NCBI RefSeq assembly: GCF_022581195.2
Contig: NC_061466.1
Span: forward strand, 11,284,001-11,348,000
Origin: Helicoverpa zea
Lineage: Eukaryota > Arthropoda > Insecta > Lepidoptera > Noctuidae
Reading direction: 5' to 3'
Length of the DNA: 64,000 nucleotides
The stretch's first letter is position 1; every line of letters begins with the position of its first letter. Both the position numbers and the translations under genes were made by a program. The notes under the pieces are model-generated. The model saw only the letters and a program-made list of their open reading frames with translations. It was not told the origin of the DNA and did not search any database. Below, in pieces: positions 23,899 to 36,201 of the stretch.

Positions 23899-25254
23899 TA
23901 TTATACTTAGACGACGTTGAAGCGTTTAGGCTTCAATTTTTAATTGAGCAAAAATAATTTAGCCTTCAACGGAATTTTAGTGGCTGCCATAAAACCTTAA
24001 ATTAATTGGTTTCTTAGATATCTCAAGGACATACTTAATCTCTTCCAATTCCATCATTCGACTCTCTATAAAAATAATTCTTAAAATCCTATCTTCATTT
24101 TTTGCTTGGTTTTCGTCACTTACCTATTATCTACCTAAGTAAGACATATTTAATACAACCACTGCTCAAACCACAGCAACTCACAGCATTAATTCTAAAA
24201 TATGTAAATACCGTCTTTCAGAGAACTTGTGAAACTTCCTCACAAAGGACAGCTGATGGAAAATTTGCATTTTCTCCCACAACGATCTCCCGAACGGCTT
24301 AATCATTGGTGATTGAATAGTTGGCTGCAGCCCAGCTGGCTGGGGCTAGCTATAACGTTACATGACTCGAGAACTTGATGTCATAGTTTTCGATCGACGG
24401 GAGATGTTGATGCTATTGGAAACTGTAATTTATACTAGTTGTTAAGGTAAAGATTATTTTGTTACTTGGTATAGGATTGTAAAGCTAGAGCTTGTTTTGC
24501 AAAATAAATAAAAACTCATTATTATCCCTAATTGCCTTGTGTATGTATTCGAAAGTAAACGTAAGCAAACTTAACATTAAATTAAATCTATAAAATGTTT
24601 GAAAAATATGTAGCGTTAATTCCGCGAGAAAATCTATGCTAACCAAAAAATCTAATTACAATACTTGCAAATCCAAGGCCTCCTGCAAATAAGAACAGAA
24701 TCTGTTAAAACAATTTCGCACCTCAGCGAAAATTATATGATACAAACTTATTTCTCCGAATAAGCCGAGAAAAACGAAAATCTTAACAACTACATTTGCC
24801 TTTTAAAACAACCCTTATTTCAGGACTTTTTAGGCGTACCTATACCTACATATTATTATAGTACCTACAAAAACCTTTTTAATTTCTTACAGACAGTAAA
24901 GGAATTTCGCGAAACGGTCCTTAATTAAATAATTAACATTTTGTACACAAGAGTTTTTCAAATATTCACAATCTTGTAAAAAAAAAACTGAAATATTTAC
25001 GATTTTTAATTGGCTTTTATATTTTTTTGATAAAAGTTTGTGGCTCCTGAAAATATCGGAAACTGTGTTTCTGATTTGTTTGACAAACTGTTGCCTAAAC
25101 CAATATTGTTTGATGACAAACGCGGAAAAACTTTGTTTTTATTTCCCACGATTTTTACTTTTTGTTCGGTAAAAGAACTGTCAGATGCAAACATATGAAT
25201 TATTTCAGGCAAGTTTTTATGCTATGTATCTCCTTCCTATATATGCGGGTAAGC

Positions 25255-25297
25255 TCTTAGCCCAGCAGTGGGATACTAAAATGGGTGATGATGGCCA
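25255..25297 (+). repeat. LINE/SINE 3' tail fragment
   Basis: cccagcagtgggatactaaa then atgggtgatgatgg is a typical lepidopteran retroposon tail. Confidence 0.5.
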
Positions 25298-25822
25298 GTG
25301 CATTTTCTCCATATGAGAACAGAATAAAATACATTACAAATGAATCCGGAATTGTAAAACATACCCTATTTGCTCTAGTGTGTGTAACACAGTTTGTTAT
25401 TTTATCACAAGTTTAGGCCATAAACCGATTAAAGTCGTGTCAGCCGTAATAAATGTAAAATACATTAGTTTACTCACATTATTTATTAACTATTCACTGC
25501 AAAGCGCTATAGCAACATTAAAACGTTAGTTTATTTATTTGTGGTCCGATTCATAAGTGTCAGCGATTTACGATTTGTTCCTATTTATTTCACAGGTGAT
25601 CAATAGAATCTAATTCAAAAGCATTGTTTGTTTAAATATAGGTACAAAATCGGAGCAGCATTTAAGCGTTACAATGGCGTGTTTCGCGTTTACAATATTA
25701 AGACTTTGGAAGCTCATATTTAATTAACAGCTATACCTCTCTCTAATAGCAAAATTCACATGTATAGTTTTCCTCTTTCATATTTTATAATGCCCTACCA
25801 CCATACTATGATAATATTATTA

Positions 25823-25935
25823 TTCTTTATTGTACACAAAAACATATAAAAATACACACAACACAGAGAAGACATGTACAAAGGCGAGCTTAACCCAGAA
25901 CTGGGTTCTCTAACAGCAAACCTTAGAGCGATAGA
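25823..25935 (-). repeat. Retroposon tail fragment
   Basis: ttctttattgtacacaaaaa, then acaaaggcgagcttaaccca and a ctgggttctctaacagc block. It is the same type of tail as at 18672-18790. Confidence 0.5.
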
Positions 25936-28318
25936 GAGATGCGATAGGGAAGAGAAAATTAAAAGTGCACAACATTAAACAAAACAAAGATAAAACTACA
26001 TAACATAAAACTAAGAAATAGAAACTGCAATAAATTAGAAACAGATTCTGCACTATACTGCACTACACTATACTATACTGTAACTCCTTTCGACGCTAAA
26101 TGTAAATACAGTCTAAGGGACAAAGTAAGTAATCATACAACAGCTAAGTTACCCGCTCCCTCTTTAGCCTCAACCCAGCAATAAAGTAGGTAAGCTGAGC
26201 CGGCTAGCAAAGTAAACAGTGCTAAACTAATGAATTGCTCGGAACCGGTGTATTTTATTACGAACATACCAGCTATGCGCACGCTGCATACTGCACAGTT
26301 ATGCAGTTTCACTTACAGGGCTTTTTTTCGGTAAATATTTGAACTTTTAACCCGATACAGGGTTATGATTTTAGTGTGGTGCGTTAGAGATTTCATTTGG
26401 GCTTTGGATATATGTATAACCTTCTTTACTGAGTTCCGAATAAAATATAGTTTTGAAGGGTCTGCTTGTCGGTTTGGGTATTTGTCTCTTCGATCGTGTT
26501 GGACTTCCGTGCCGTCCGTCGGATTATAAGAGTGAAGGAAAAGAGAGTACATAGGTAAGTACCCTAACCCGTGTTTGCATAAACGATTGTGCACTATAAT
26601 TATGTCCTGTACAGCTAGCTAATCTCTTTCGAGAACAGCCGTCAAAGTGACCGACAACCGATCTTAACGCCATTAAACTATGGCCAAGTTCAGCCAATTT
26701 ATTTGCTGCAAATCAGCAATCATGCCTTTACATTATTAAGATCTCAAACCAAATCTGTAGAGAAATCTAACTACAAACAGACCAACGAACTTAAATTGAA
26801 AGTCCTAGCATTGATTTAGTTGTTTTGATTAATATTCGCCCTCAGAAACTTGGCTTATTTATGCGAAGGGTCAGATCAGCACAGCGGGCGTTTCTACTCG
26901 ATTCTGTAATATTGTAGGTACCTAATAGCTGAAACTAGGGTGAATGTAATTTCTTGCCTAAATCTGAATATATAACAATGGTATTTAAATTCTTGATAGC
27001 GACTTTAGTAATTATTGGGCAAAGTGGTTAAAATTTCTTGCAATTTAATAATTTTGAATTGGTCAGAAACAGTCAAACAACAGAGTTGGGTACAACTGGG
27101 TAGAACTATAGGCACATTCACATTACCAATATTCTCCAACGCAACACTAGTTTGTAACCATTATTCTGTCGAATGCATCTACAAATTGCACTGGAGTGTT
27201 GGATAAGTGGGATTATCACGGTTTAGAAGACCCAAAACTCTTTTATAAGAAGAAGCCCAATTCCAAAAACTATTAACATTAATAACTGCACTTTAAAAAT
27301 TATATAACAACTCCTTCTATCACCATAACGACTTCAAGTTTGGGCGTTAAAACATATTTACGTCGTAATGCATATGCGTCTCAGAAACACTAACGAGCCG
27401 GCATGAACGTTAAACTTTCCACTAGAAATAACTTCAAAAGGGTTCAAAATTATGAAACGTCATTAAGCTATGCCAGAAAAAAATATATAATATAAAAATC
27501 CCTTTGAAAGAGCGGAAAAATATATTGAATATTCATGACACTCTAATATACCCCTCCAGCAGGACTGCGGCTTCAAAAAAAAGTTAATTGAATTTCCAGA
27601 GGAATATTTGGAAGTCTATTTAGATTTAGTGAAGCCTTTTATTTTTGTATTGGTCGAGGAGCTGCCGGTTTAATGTTTGTGTTATTTACATACCAATATG
27701 CCTGTTGAGTATTTTATATAGGTACAGAATATAATATTTTAGGGTTTGATAGTACATTTATCGAAGAAGGCTATTTAAGGCTACATTTTATCCAACCACG
27801 CCAATAGTTGTCACCGGATCACGGATGTAAACCGAACAAAAACTTTGTGACCCAAAAGTTTTTTACATAGTTCCAGTGCAAAAAAAATCATCTATGGCTA
27901 TTTCCCTAAAAGTTGCAGCTTTCTGAATATAATAAGTACCTATAATATTTATCTTCCATTCAATCATAAACTAAAGCAAATATAGCCGTGCCCCTGTCGA
28001 CGGCGTCGTCTGATTCAACTAAAACCGATTTAAACCTGTGCCAATTGGATTTTGGTTTGCTTTCTACGGAAATTGAATAATTCCACTTTCCTCTATCGCT
28101 GTACTCTCTGTTGGGGCACTAAGTAGGAGACTTAGAAGGCCAATTGTAAATGCCAGGTTCAATAATCTCGGAGGTGAGTACCACATGGGTCGATCGGTCC
28201 TAAAACTCGTGGCATGATAGCCTACTTTGTCTAGAGTCTAGACGAGTTCCTCCGTGTTTATGAAGGCACGATAAATCGGTGGGTTTCGGTTCTCATTTGC
28301 AAATTGGCATTCGTTTCA

Positions 28319-28445
28319 GCTACACAGAAACCAGAAATTCTGACAACCCGTCTTAATAAGGAGTACTTATCGGGTTGAGGCGACCGTCCTTGTAAAACAC
28401 TGATACACAGTTGCACCTGGTTAGACTGGAAACCGACCCCAAAAT
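28319..28445 (+). repeat. Lepidopteran dispersed SINE-like repeat
   Basis: Contains attctgacaacccgtcttaa, tcgggttgaggcgacc and gttagactggaaaccgaccc. It is the fullest copy in the window of the family also at 346-450, 14870-14945 and 55345-55425. Confidence 0.6.
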
Positions 28446-30386
28446 CATTAAAAGGATAAGCAGAGTATGATAACAGTGTTTAAACTACAGTTCATAATAA
28501 AGTCCCCGCAAATTCGCAAAAGTGGATCTTCTGTATTCAACTGTCCAGCTAGCAATTTAGTATCGGTAGTGTCCATTAATTTAATTTTATTCCGACCTCT
28601 GGCCGACGGGGTCACGTTCCTGTTTTTATTGCGATCTAATACGTTTATTTTGATGACAACTAATGTACTTTGTTGGCTCCATTCCTCCTAGTTACTGGTT
28701 AATGTCATCATCATATTGAATTTTAGGGGGAATAGCGGCTGAATAAGAATCTTGATGAAAAGGGCATTAAAAGCTAGTTATGAAAGCGTCAAGGTTATGA
28801 AGCTGCAACATAGGAGAAAGATGTTTCGAAAAAGATCTTGTCCTTGCCAAAACCAATCAGAAAGTTAATGAACACAGACCTTGGTCAATGTCTTTTTATT
28901 TTCTTCACTATTTGCTAATATTTTCTAATAATTACCTCATCAAGTCCAAAAGCAATTATGGACGCATAAATGACGGGTATTAAGCTAGTAAAAATCTAAA
29001 TACATACACTTTTTTATTTTATCTCCACTTAATAGAATCTAAATAGTTAATCTTTTCAAATGTTTCTCATTCCCAACTTTCGATATCGGGCGTAAAATTT
29101 AATTATCATCAAGAATTTCTTTTATTGAACTATAAAAATTGATAGCGCTGTAAATATTGAGATTCGTATTAATTTCGCACTCCTTTGGCTGTTGATAGAA
29201 CTTTGATATTATCATCACTGTTATGGAGAACTCGATGTATTTTGATATTTTGGTTCAGGCCATTGGTGCAGTAATCGCATGTCTCCGAAAAATCTATGCC
29301 TACAGAAAGGATTTTAGTTGTAAATTGTAGTATAGGGCTAGCTAGAGAAGCATTCCGTAGGTAAGTACTCATAAAAATGCCTTAGGTACAACATTCGTTC
29401 ACTCACTGTTTTTATTCCATTTGAGTTAACAAGATTACAAAGAAACAAATGATTATGTGCAAATAAGTTAAGCTCGTTTCTCCAAAAGTAACTTAATATT
29501 CTTTTGATAGTATCGCCATTCAAAGAATACTTTTTTGTACGAAATACACTCTTAATTTACCTACTTGTTATAACTAAGCGGAACTTGAGATAGACTGATG
29601 TTAATGAATTATTTATGCTAAAATATTAGAGTCTTTGAAGAAGACTGGGTGGCTAGCCGACAGTGAATGCTAAGCAGTTTCCTTGATGATAATTATACAC
29701 TTAACTGGCTGCTCTAAGACAGATTGTTCTACGTGATTTTACATCCATCGACGAAATAATGTTTCAACGTAGGTTTGTTATTTTCAGAATCGAGATCATT
29801 TGCATACCAACCAAATATTTACCTAAAACGGTTTAGTTGTTTTGACGTTAAAGTGAGACATACAGAAAGACAGAACCTAAATGCTACCGGTGGAACACTA
29901 TTAAGTTGTTCTATAATATTATTATTGTAATTTTCTCTATTATCAGCAGCTAAAACTAACTTACAAAAGGAAAATGTAGGTATAACTACTTCTAGAAATA
30001 TAGGTATACCTAAGTTTTTCCAACACATTAACAAAAATACATTTCAGAAAAAGAAATGTCATTCAGGAGATTAATATTCATAAATTACAGCGTAATAAAC
30101 ATTCTTATATCCGAGGGTTGTCATAAAAACCTCAGATCTGGCGAACGCTCGTGGGTAACTCGCGGGTCGCCACGGGTCGCCTGGGAGGGTCGAGGGCGCC
30201 AGGAAATTGGACGCCAGACTGAACTATCGCGGATTAAGTTCAAGAAATGGGGAATAAAAACTACTTTAATGGCATTTTTTTTTTGAAGAAAATAAATAGA
30301 AACCGTAGAGCTGTACATACTCAGGGTACCTTCTATAGCGTATTGCTACTTACAGCCTTTTTAGCCAGGGTTTGCTGGCCTGACTA

Positions 30387-30569
30387 ACAGCCAGTTTCTT
30401 CATCAAAAGTTAAAGCCAAAGTAAAAGTCAAAGTAATGTCTAAAGTAAAAGTAACGGTCAAATTCAATTTTTCTATTAGTTTTGTTGTCACTTTAGCCTT
30501 GAAAAAACGTATTTGACCGTTACTTTTACTTTAGACATTACTTTAACTTTTAATGAAGAAACTGACCGT
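30387..30569. mobile_element. 183-bp palindromic MITE with TA duplication
   Basis: The termini acagccagtttcttcatcaa and, inverted, acggtcagtttcttcattaa are flanked by TA (30385-30386 and 30570-30571), as in Tc1/mariner-type elements. Most of the element is self-complementary: aaagtaacggtcaaattc on one side and gaccgttacttttactttag on the other. A truncated relative is at 15312-15445. Confidence 0.75.
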
Positions 30570-30639
30570 TAAACAACCAGAGTTGTCAGATTTTCTGACT
30601 CCTGAATTAACAAAACTCACCAACTTAACGTGCCTTCCG

Positions 30640-30715
30640 AACCGGGGGAACTAGTTAAGTCCAAATGGATACCTATCCACGGAACTGACCGTTTCAAGCG
30701 TTATTTAAACTTATA
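30640..30715 (+). repeat. Dispersed repeat fragment
   Basis: acctatccacggaactgacc then gtttcaagcgttatttaaac, a diverged copy of the unit in 13140-13325. Confidence 0.4.
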
Positions 30716-33517
30716 ATTCGATCGACCTGGCTGTTACTTATCCACGACCTCCTCAAAATCATAAATTACCACAAGTAATATTATAAGCGAGTAACCGCCA
30801 AATCAAATTACCGCGCCACTATCCAAGAGATTCCTAGCCTCTATTATAAGATTGAAGTCTTTGATGTTATCTACTACCATGCTCAGTTGTTCGTATTTCC
30901 GTCTGTGCGTAGCTTATGTTTGTGTTCTCTCAGCTGTTAATCCTGCTCCACTAATTAACTTACTTATCCACGTCATTTCGAATTACTCGGAAGCTCGTTT
31001 GATAACGACCTACTTAAACCTTTTGTGTTATCCTTAACACCTCGTAGAGTATGGAAATAGAAGATCTAGGTGGGTAAGTAAATACTATTACTTACGTAGT
31101 TTATCTGGTGGTGAGTGAATTAATTGAAATTATACGTACATTGATTTGATTAGATATTTATTCGATGAGTTCTTACACTCATCTGGTAGGAACTAGCGAT
31201 TCTTCACACATCCTGATGGCAAGGCCCGTTAATAGCCTCACCGAGAAAAAAAAATGAGGCGCTGCGGTAGAAGATGTAACACTCAATAGTGCAACTTCTC
31301 ATAATGAAAATACCTAATCGAAATAAAGTATTTATTATTTAAAGAATTTTTCAATTGACAAAAAAGGCATTTAAGTAGGTATGCCACCACAGATAACGAA
31401 AAAATAACTCATTTAGCCATTTTTTACACTATGTAAACGCAGCTATCTTTCTCATTTATAACAGTAGGAAAATTTTAATATTAACCATTATACATAATGT
31501 AAGTGGATAGAAATTTCTTCGTAAAGACAAACTTTTAAACACAAGCGTTAACAAACTCTTAGTCTGATAGTTCAATCAGCAACAGCAAATACTTGGACAC
31601 CTACATACAAAATCTTCCTACAAAGCCCAAAATTGTGAGCACTAAGTCAAAAATATCGATTGTCGGTTCCTGTAGGAGACGCCATCTTTAGAAGCAAGCC
31701 AGTCAAAGGGCGCCGTGGAGCGTGCGATGTAGATAAACGCTTTGAACTCACTTTCGTGAAAGATCTGCTCATAATGAATCCGTGATTGTCTGACTGCTGA
31801 TATTTTTGTATTTCACTTTGAACGAGATGCTTTTGAAGTTCAGTTTGAATAACTATACCTTTAGGTGTTATTTAAATAGGTGGGCCTTTTCTTGAGACGG
31901 TGTCCTTGATTTAGGTTTTGTTTGGATTTCAAATTAGGCGATCTTTGCGTATTTTCTAATACTTATTATTTTCGAAATCTTCTCCACTTCAGACCAGTTA
32001 ATTGTCTCACTATATTTACAACTAGGTATCATTTATAAAAGCGCGTACCTTTCTAAATACATAGATCGAAACATTATTGGCACAGTTTGTTACAATGCAT
32101 TTCCTTACCCACTTAAGGCTTTTACTTTTCATTCATAAACCATTCACAATCGCGGCCCAGATCAGCAATACAAAGGTCCAACAAAAGATTTTCAATCATT
32201 CAACAATCCCGTGTCAATCCCGGGATCCCGTCATAATACAACCGCGGGATAATATGTATTTACACGGGACACGAGGTCGCATGTAAATAACCCTGTAAGA
32301 AGGGTCGCGAGAAGGGAAAATGACAATAGTCATATTTTAAGCCTGACAACATTGTTGATCAGGGGGATTAGAGTGAGCTTGTAATTAGCTGAATCAGTAG
32401 GGGTTGAGTTATTGAAATAATGCTCTAGCTACTGTAAAATAGGGATACCTAGACACTTGCGCGCCTTAGTGCGCTTTGCGACTCATTTGGAAGATCTTCA
32501 ACATGAGATACGAAGAATACACTGTAGAAAAATACCTTTATGTCGATATCTACATAAGTCTCTGAATTCTGATCGTTATTCACCACGAGAAATTGATACT
32601 TACAACCATACCTCACCAAAAAATGTAAACAAACCATCAAGTCCAAACACGAGGGGTCATTAATCCATGTCAATGAAACTCCGAATTTGTAATTAAGTCC
32701 GGTAAAATGGAAAAAATAAAGCGTTTGACAGCGAAGCGACCTAAATATCGGAGGCCAGAGATAAAGCGGAGCGGAGCGAAGCGAGCAATAGGTAATGTAC
32801 ATAGTTACCTACTCATTGAAATGCTTACCTTATCCAAAATAATGGTATATTATACTCGTTCGTATGACGAGTGTAATATACCATGATTATTTACATACAT
32901 TACCTACTTACTTGTGAATTTGTTAACATAACTGGACAGGGATTTGGCGCCCACGTGGGCCTTCAGATAATCAAGGAACATAATATAATCAAAAAAGTCC
33001 AACAAGGAACTTTAATTTGAAACGACCTTCCTACAAAGTGATGGCTTTCCTAGGTTACTTATAACTTGTACGAGGATTTAGGAAATTAATATAAATTGAC
33101 CCTCAATGGATACCTATTACAAGACTGATAATATGTAGGAAAGCTGCACAAGTTCGAAATCTTTTGTCAAAAATCGGCCACATGTATCACAATTAACGAC
33201 TGAGAATGTAAATAAATAAATAAAAATAACCGCCCCAAAATAAATGAAAAGTATTTTGTAAACTCGCTAGCAGTGTGACCGCACCCCACTCTACTAATCT
33301 TATTTTGATTTGCTCTGATGAATACGCGCAAAATATTTCTTTATTTTTCGTTTTAACTAAGTCAATAATAAATCACAAAGAAAGCCGACATTACTTATGC
33401 ACTGCAGCTCGTGGTTTTCTTGAAATACTTACAGATATAACACTGGGAACTGTGGGTATGCCTACAACACTAGGTAAGTTACTTGTGACGTCACACTTCT
33501 TTACGATTAATTGAGAA
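30716..33517. other. Intergenic region, no gene seen
   Basis: AT-rich. It contains the AGCG-rich tract and hairpin listed at 32738-32891. No protein-like ORF or RNA gene is recognised. Confidence 0.5.
32738..32891. repeat. AGCG-rich tract followed by a hairpin
   Basis: gcgaagcgacc and gcggagcggagcgaagcgag are followed at 32842-32884 by atggtatattatactcgt and its inverse acgagtgtaatataccat (one mismatch) around a 7-nt loop. No function is visible. Confidence 0.6.
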
Positions 33518-33520
33518 TTA

Positions 33521-33737
33521 GGGTTGATTTATATTAGGCCGGGCCGTGTCCGGGCCGTGTACGTGGCTCGAACGGGGCACGGACGTGAAACGTAAACGTA
33601 AAAGCCCGGCCGTGGCCTGTCCGGGCCACAAACGACGCTCGTCATACAAAATGTATGTAACGTTTCACGTCCGTGCCACGTTCGAGCCACGTACACGGCA
33701 CGCCCCGGACACGGCCCGGCCTAATATAAATCATCCC
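33521..33737. mobile_element. GC-rich Harbinger-like MITE, TTA duplication
   Basis: A 217-bp inverted-repeat element beginning gggttgatttatattaggcc and ending with its near inverse ggcctaatataaatcatccc, flanked by TTA (33518-33520 and 33738-33740). Three-bp TWA duplications and GG.. ends are the marks of PIF/Harbinger elements. The arms continue with gccgtgtacgtggctcgaac versus gttcgagccacgtacacggc, so almost the whole element is palindromic and very GC-rich against its AT-rich surroundings. Confidence 0.8.
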
Positions 33738-33954
33738 TTAGAGATAGGCAGATGACCGAATGTACACCGCCAATTTAATCCCTTATGTAGTACACCCTAT
33801 GAAATATCTTATGTACAATACTTATAGACTCTCTTATGTACACCCCCATATCATATTATCATGTTTTGTTACTGTTTTTTTAATTTTTTAAAGCCTTTTT
33901 GTTTCCATTTATTTACAATAGTATGTTAATTATTATTTGTTTTAAATTTTGATT

Positions 33955-34188
33955 TAAAAAATGGATCCCATATGCGTATAGGCCTCCTTCATCTTCTTCC
34001 ATTTTTCTCTATATAGGGCAACAGTCTGCCAACTGGGCCCTGCAATCCCAGCTATGTCATCGGCCCATCGCTTTTTAGGTCTTTCAACTCTTCTTTTGCC
34101 TTTTGGACCATTCCAGTTTGTAGTCAGGAGGGTCCACCTGTTGTCCTTGCATCTGCATGCGTGGCCCGCCCATTTCCATTTCCACTGT
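33955..34188 (-). pseudogene. LINE 3'-terminal coding fragment
   Basis: The minus strand encodes WKWKWAGH, then NWNGPKGKR, RPKKRWADDI and SWQTVALYREKW, the usual extreme C-terminus of insect RTE/CR1-like endonuclease-RT proteins, ending at a stop. The rest of the element is absent. It abuts the SINE on its right. Confidence 0.75.
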
Positions 34189-34488
34189 TACTGTTACAGC
34201 CTTTTTATCGTCCCACTGCTGGGCAGAGGCCTCCTCTAACACAGAGAAGCATTAATCACCACGCTTGCTCACTGTGGGTTGGTGATTTCAGATTATATAG
34301 TCCAGGTTTCCTCAAGATGTTTTCCTTCACCTTTTTGTCAGCCATTGGTGTCCAAGATATACTTAGAAAGTACATACAAACTTAGAAAAGTTGCATTGGT
34401 ACTTGCCTGAACTGGAATCGAACCCACACCTGCATACTCAAGAGGTTCTTCAAGTTGGTTCTTTACCCACTGGGCCACCATGGCTTCA
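34182..34488 (-). mobile_element. tRNA-derived SINE
   Basis: On the minus strand the head carries an A-box-like TGGCCCAGTGGGTAAAGA (34460-34477) and a B box GGTTCGATTCC (34414-34424), spaced as in a tRNA-type Pol III promoter. The body follows with aaggtgaaggaaaacatctt and ctgcccagcagtgggacg, and it ends in a TGTAACAG-type tail. This is a standard lepidopteran SINE design. Confidence 0.85.
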
Positions 34489-34881
34489 TGTATTGTATAA
34501 TACTCCTATGTACTACCTACCTCACATACTCATTTATCTACTCCCTATTTAGTACATAGGAACAGGGAGTACCCTACCTTTGTACCGCTTATGTACCTCA
34601 TTACATATTGCTACTATGTAGAATCTTATGAACTCACCTCAATACCTTTTTGAAATCTGCTATTTAAATTACTCCAGTGTACTCTGTCATCCATACTACA
34701 TTACCCTAAATACTCCAATATGTAGATACTCCCCCTATGTTCAGCCTTATAGGATGGAAGTACCCACAACCTTTTTAGAGTGCTCCTGTTAGTAGGATTA
34801 CCAACCTTTCTAGTCTTAACTTTCTAAATAACAAGCCACCATCTAAATTAAACTACTTTAATTCTTAACAAATCAAACTAA

Positions 34882-35855
34882 TCAAGCTTTGTAAACATCT
34901 GTGTGTTTATAGTTAATCTTCTTGTCTATGCCCAGTAGTTGTCTTATGATGAACTCGGGTAAACGCTTGTGTCTCCATCGTGTGGGCAGTGGGGTGTGGT
35001 TGGCTCGACGTATCTTCCCGGCTACATACTTCTCAGCTTCAAACTCATTGGCCTTTTTTACCATGGCCAGTAAGGAGTTTTGGAAGATTTTTTCCTTCTT
35101 TTGGCGACGGTGCTGCTTTATCTGAAATTGAAGAGGAAAATATTTGAGTAAAAAGGGTTTGTAACATATATCAGTGAAGCCTCGTTTTCACTGTAAACAT
35201 TTATATACATTGAATAGATTGCTTTATATGAGAAATAGCAGACAACTCAATACAGGAAAGTGCTACAACTTTTGGATCTACTTTCTTATTGCAATATTGT
35301 GCAGAAATCAGAAGGTAATGTTACGTTGTAAATGTTTATAAATAAGTATTTTAATAAATAATGAATACATACCCTAGCCCAGGTGTACCTCATCTTCTTC
35401 CACAGCTTCCTTCTCTGATGTTTCTTCATCTTCTTTCTCCGAATGACTATCAACCTCACTGCATGCATCTCTTCTTGCCGTATAGCTGGTAGACCAATCT
35501 CATCCTTCCTCCACTCTTTGTCCAACAGCGGGAGGATAGAACGAGGGTTCACAATCGGTATGTACGGTATTGGGTCCTGAGTTATACCATTGGGCTTTCG
35601 TTTATCGATAATTTCAACGCCGACACTCCTCGGCGCAAATGATAGGACTTTAGGATTGCAAACCAACTCATTCTTCGCTTTTACAACGTGAGGAGCAATA
35701 GGTTTACATTCCGATATGGTTTTCAGCGCCGTATTGAGGTTGAGAAGGCGAAATTCTGAAATAATATAATGAAAAATTGAGAATAATATTTAGGGTAAGT
35801 ATAACCTCAAATCAGTTGCATACATACGTTTGATGGTATTGTGAAGAGAGTTCAT
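34882..35855 (-). CDS. mRpS38: Mitochondrial small ribosomal subunit protein mS38 (AURKAIP1)
   Basis: Three exons, 35828-35855, 35373-35755 and 34882-35121, give 216 aa with consistent phases and GT-AG introns. The start is MNSLHNTIK. The diagnostic part is the C-terminus: a very basic block RRKKMKKHQRRKLWKKMRY, then TWAR and after the splice IKQHRRQKK, followed by FEAEKYVAGKIRRA. This is the conserved core of mS38, which binds rRNA near the decoding region of the mitochondrial small subunit. Length compares well with the human protein (about 200 aa). The N-terminal half is poorly conserved in this family, as here, and probably includes the import signal. The gene sits 346 bp downstream of the UQCRC2-like gene on the same strand. 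Confidence 0.85.
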
Positions 35856-36201
35856 TGTAAAGCTTTCTTCTTAATATCTAAAATATTACATAATTCATAT
35901 AGTACAAGTAAATAGGACGAATTAATTGTTTTTGGAGTTACACAAGTTTAGGTTATAACTATGACTTGACACACTGACAGATTGACATTGTCAACTTGTG
36001 AAATGTCAGTGACACTGTTGACATTTGAGTGTTGCCAAATAAAGGATTAACGAGAATTTTGTTTTAAATTGTTTTTAGTTGGCATAAATTAATTTTAAAA
36101 ATGAGTATATGATTGTTCAGTAATTTCAATATTATTTATTTCAAAGAAGTACTTCTAAAATCAATAAATCATATAATATTCTAGTTTTTGAAAACGTTTC
36201 T

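Larger units (their letters stand above)
22720..23913 (-). mobile_element. Chimeric retroposon between 15-bp target duplications
   Basis: The sequence tattatacttagacg occurs at 22720-22734 and again at 23899-23913. Reading the minus strand, the insert starts with a (AAT)n tract and a GC-rich unit of about 700 bp, a second (AAT)n tract, a short AT-rich part ending in poly-A (23090-23112), and then a 5'-truncated LINE 3' end. The arrangement fits one insertion made from two joined RNAs, or one element inserted into another. Confidence 0.6.
23914..30380. other. Intergenic region, no gene seen
   Basis: AT-rich DNA. ORFs of 60-90 codons here have no recognisable family features. The repeat fragments that can be named are listed separately. 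Confidence 0.5.
33770..34770. repeat. TATGTAC-rich irregular tract (split by retroposons)
   Basis: Short motifs such as cttatgtac, ctatgtac and actccctat recur at 33778-33850 and again at 34495-34760. They look like a decayed simple or satellite-like sequence into which the LINE fragment and the SINE inserted. Confidence 0.4.

Noticed and set aside
34414..34477. A genuine tRNA gene
   Set aside because: The A and B boxes are present, but there is no foldable acceptor stem or anticodon arm, and the unit continues into a SINE body.
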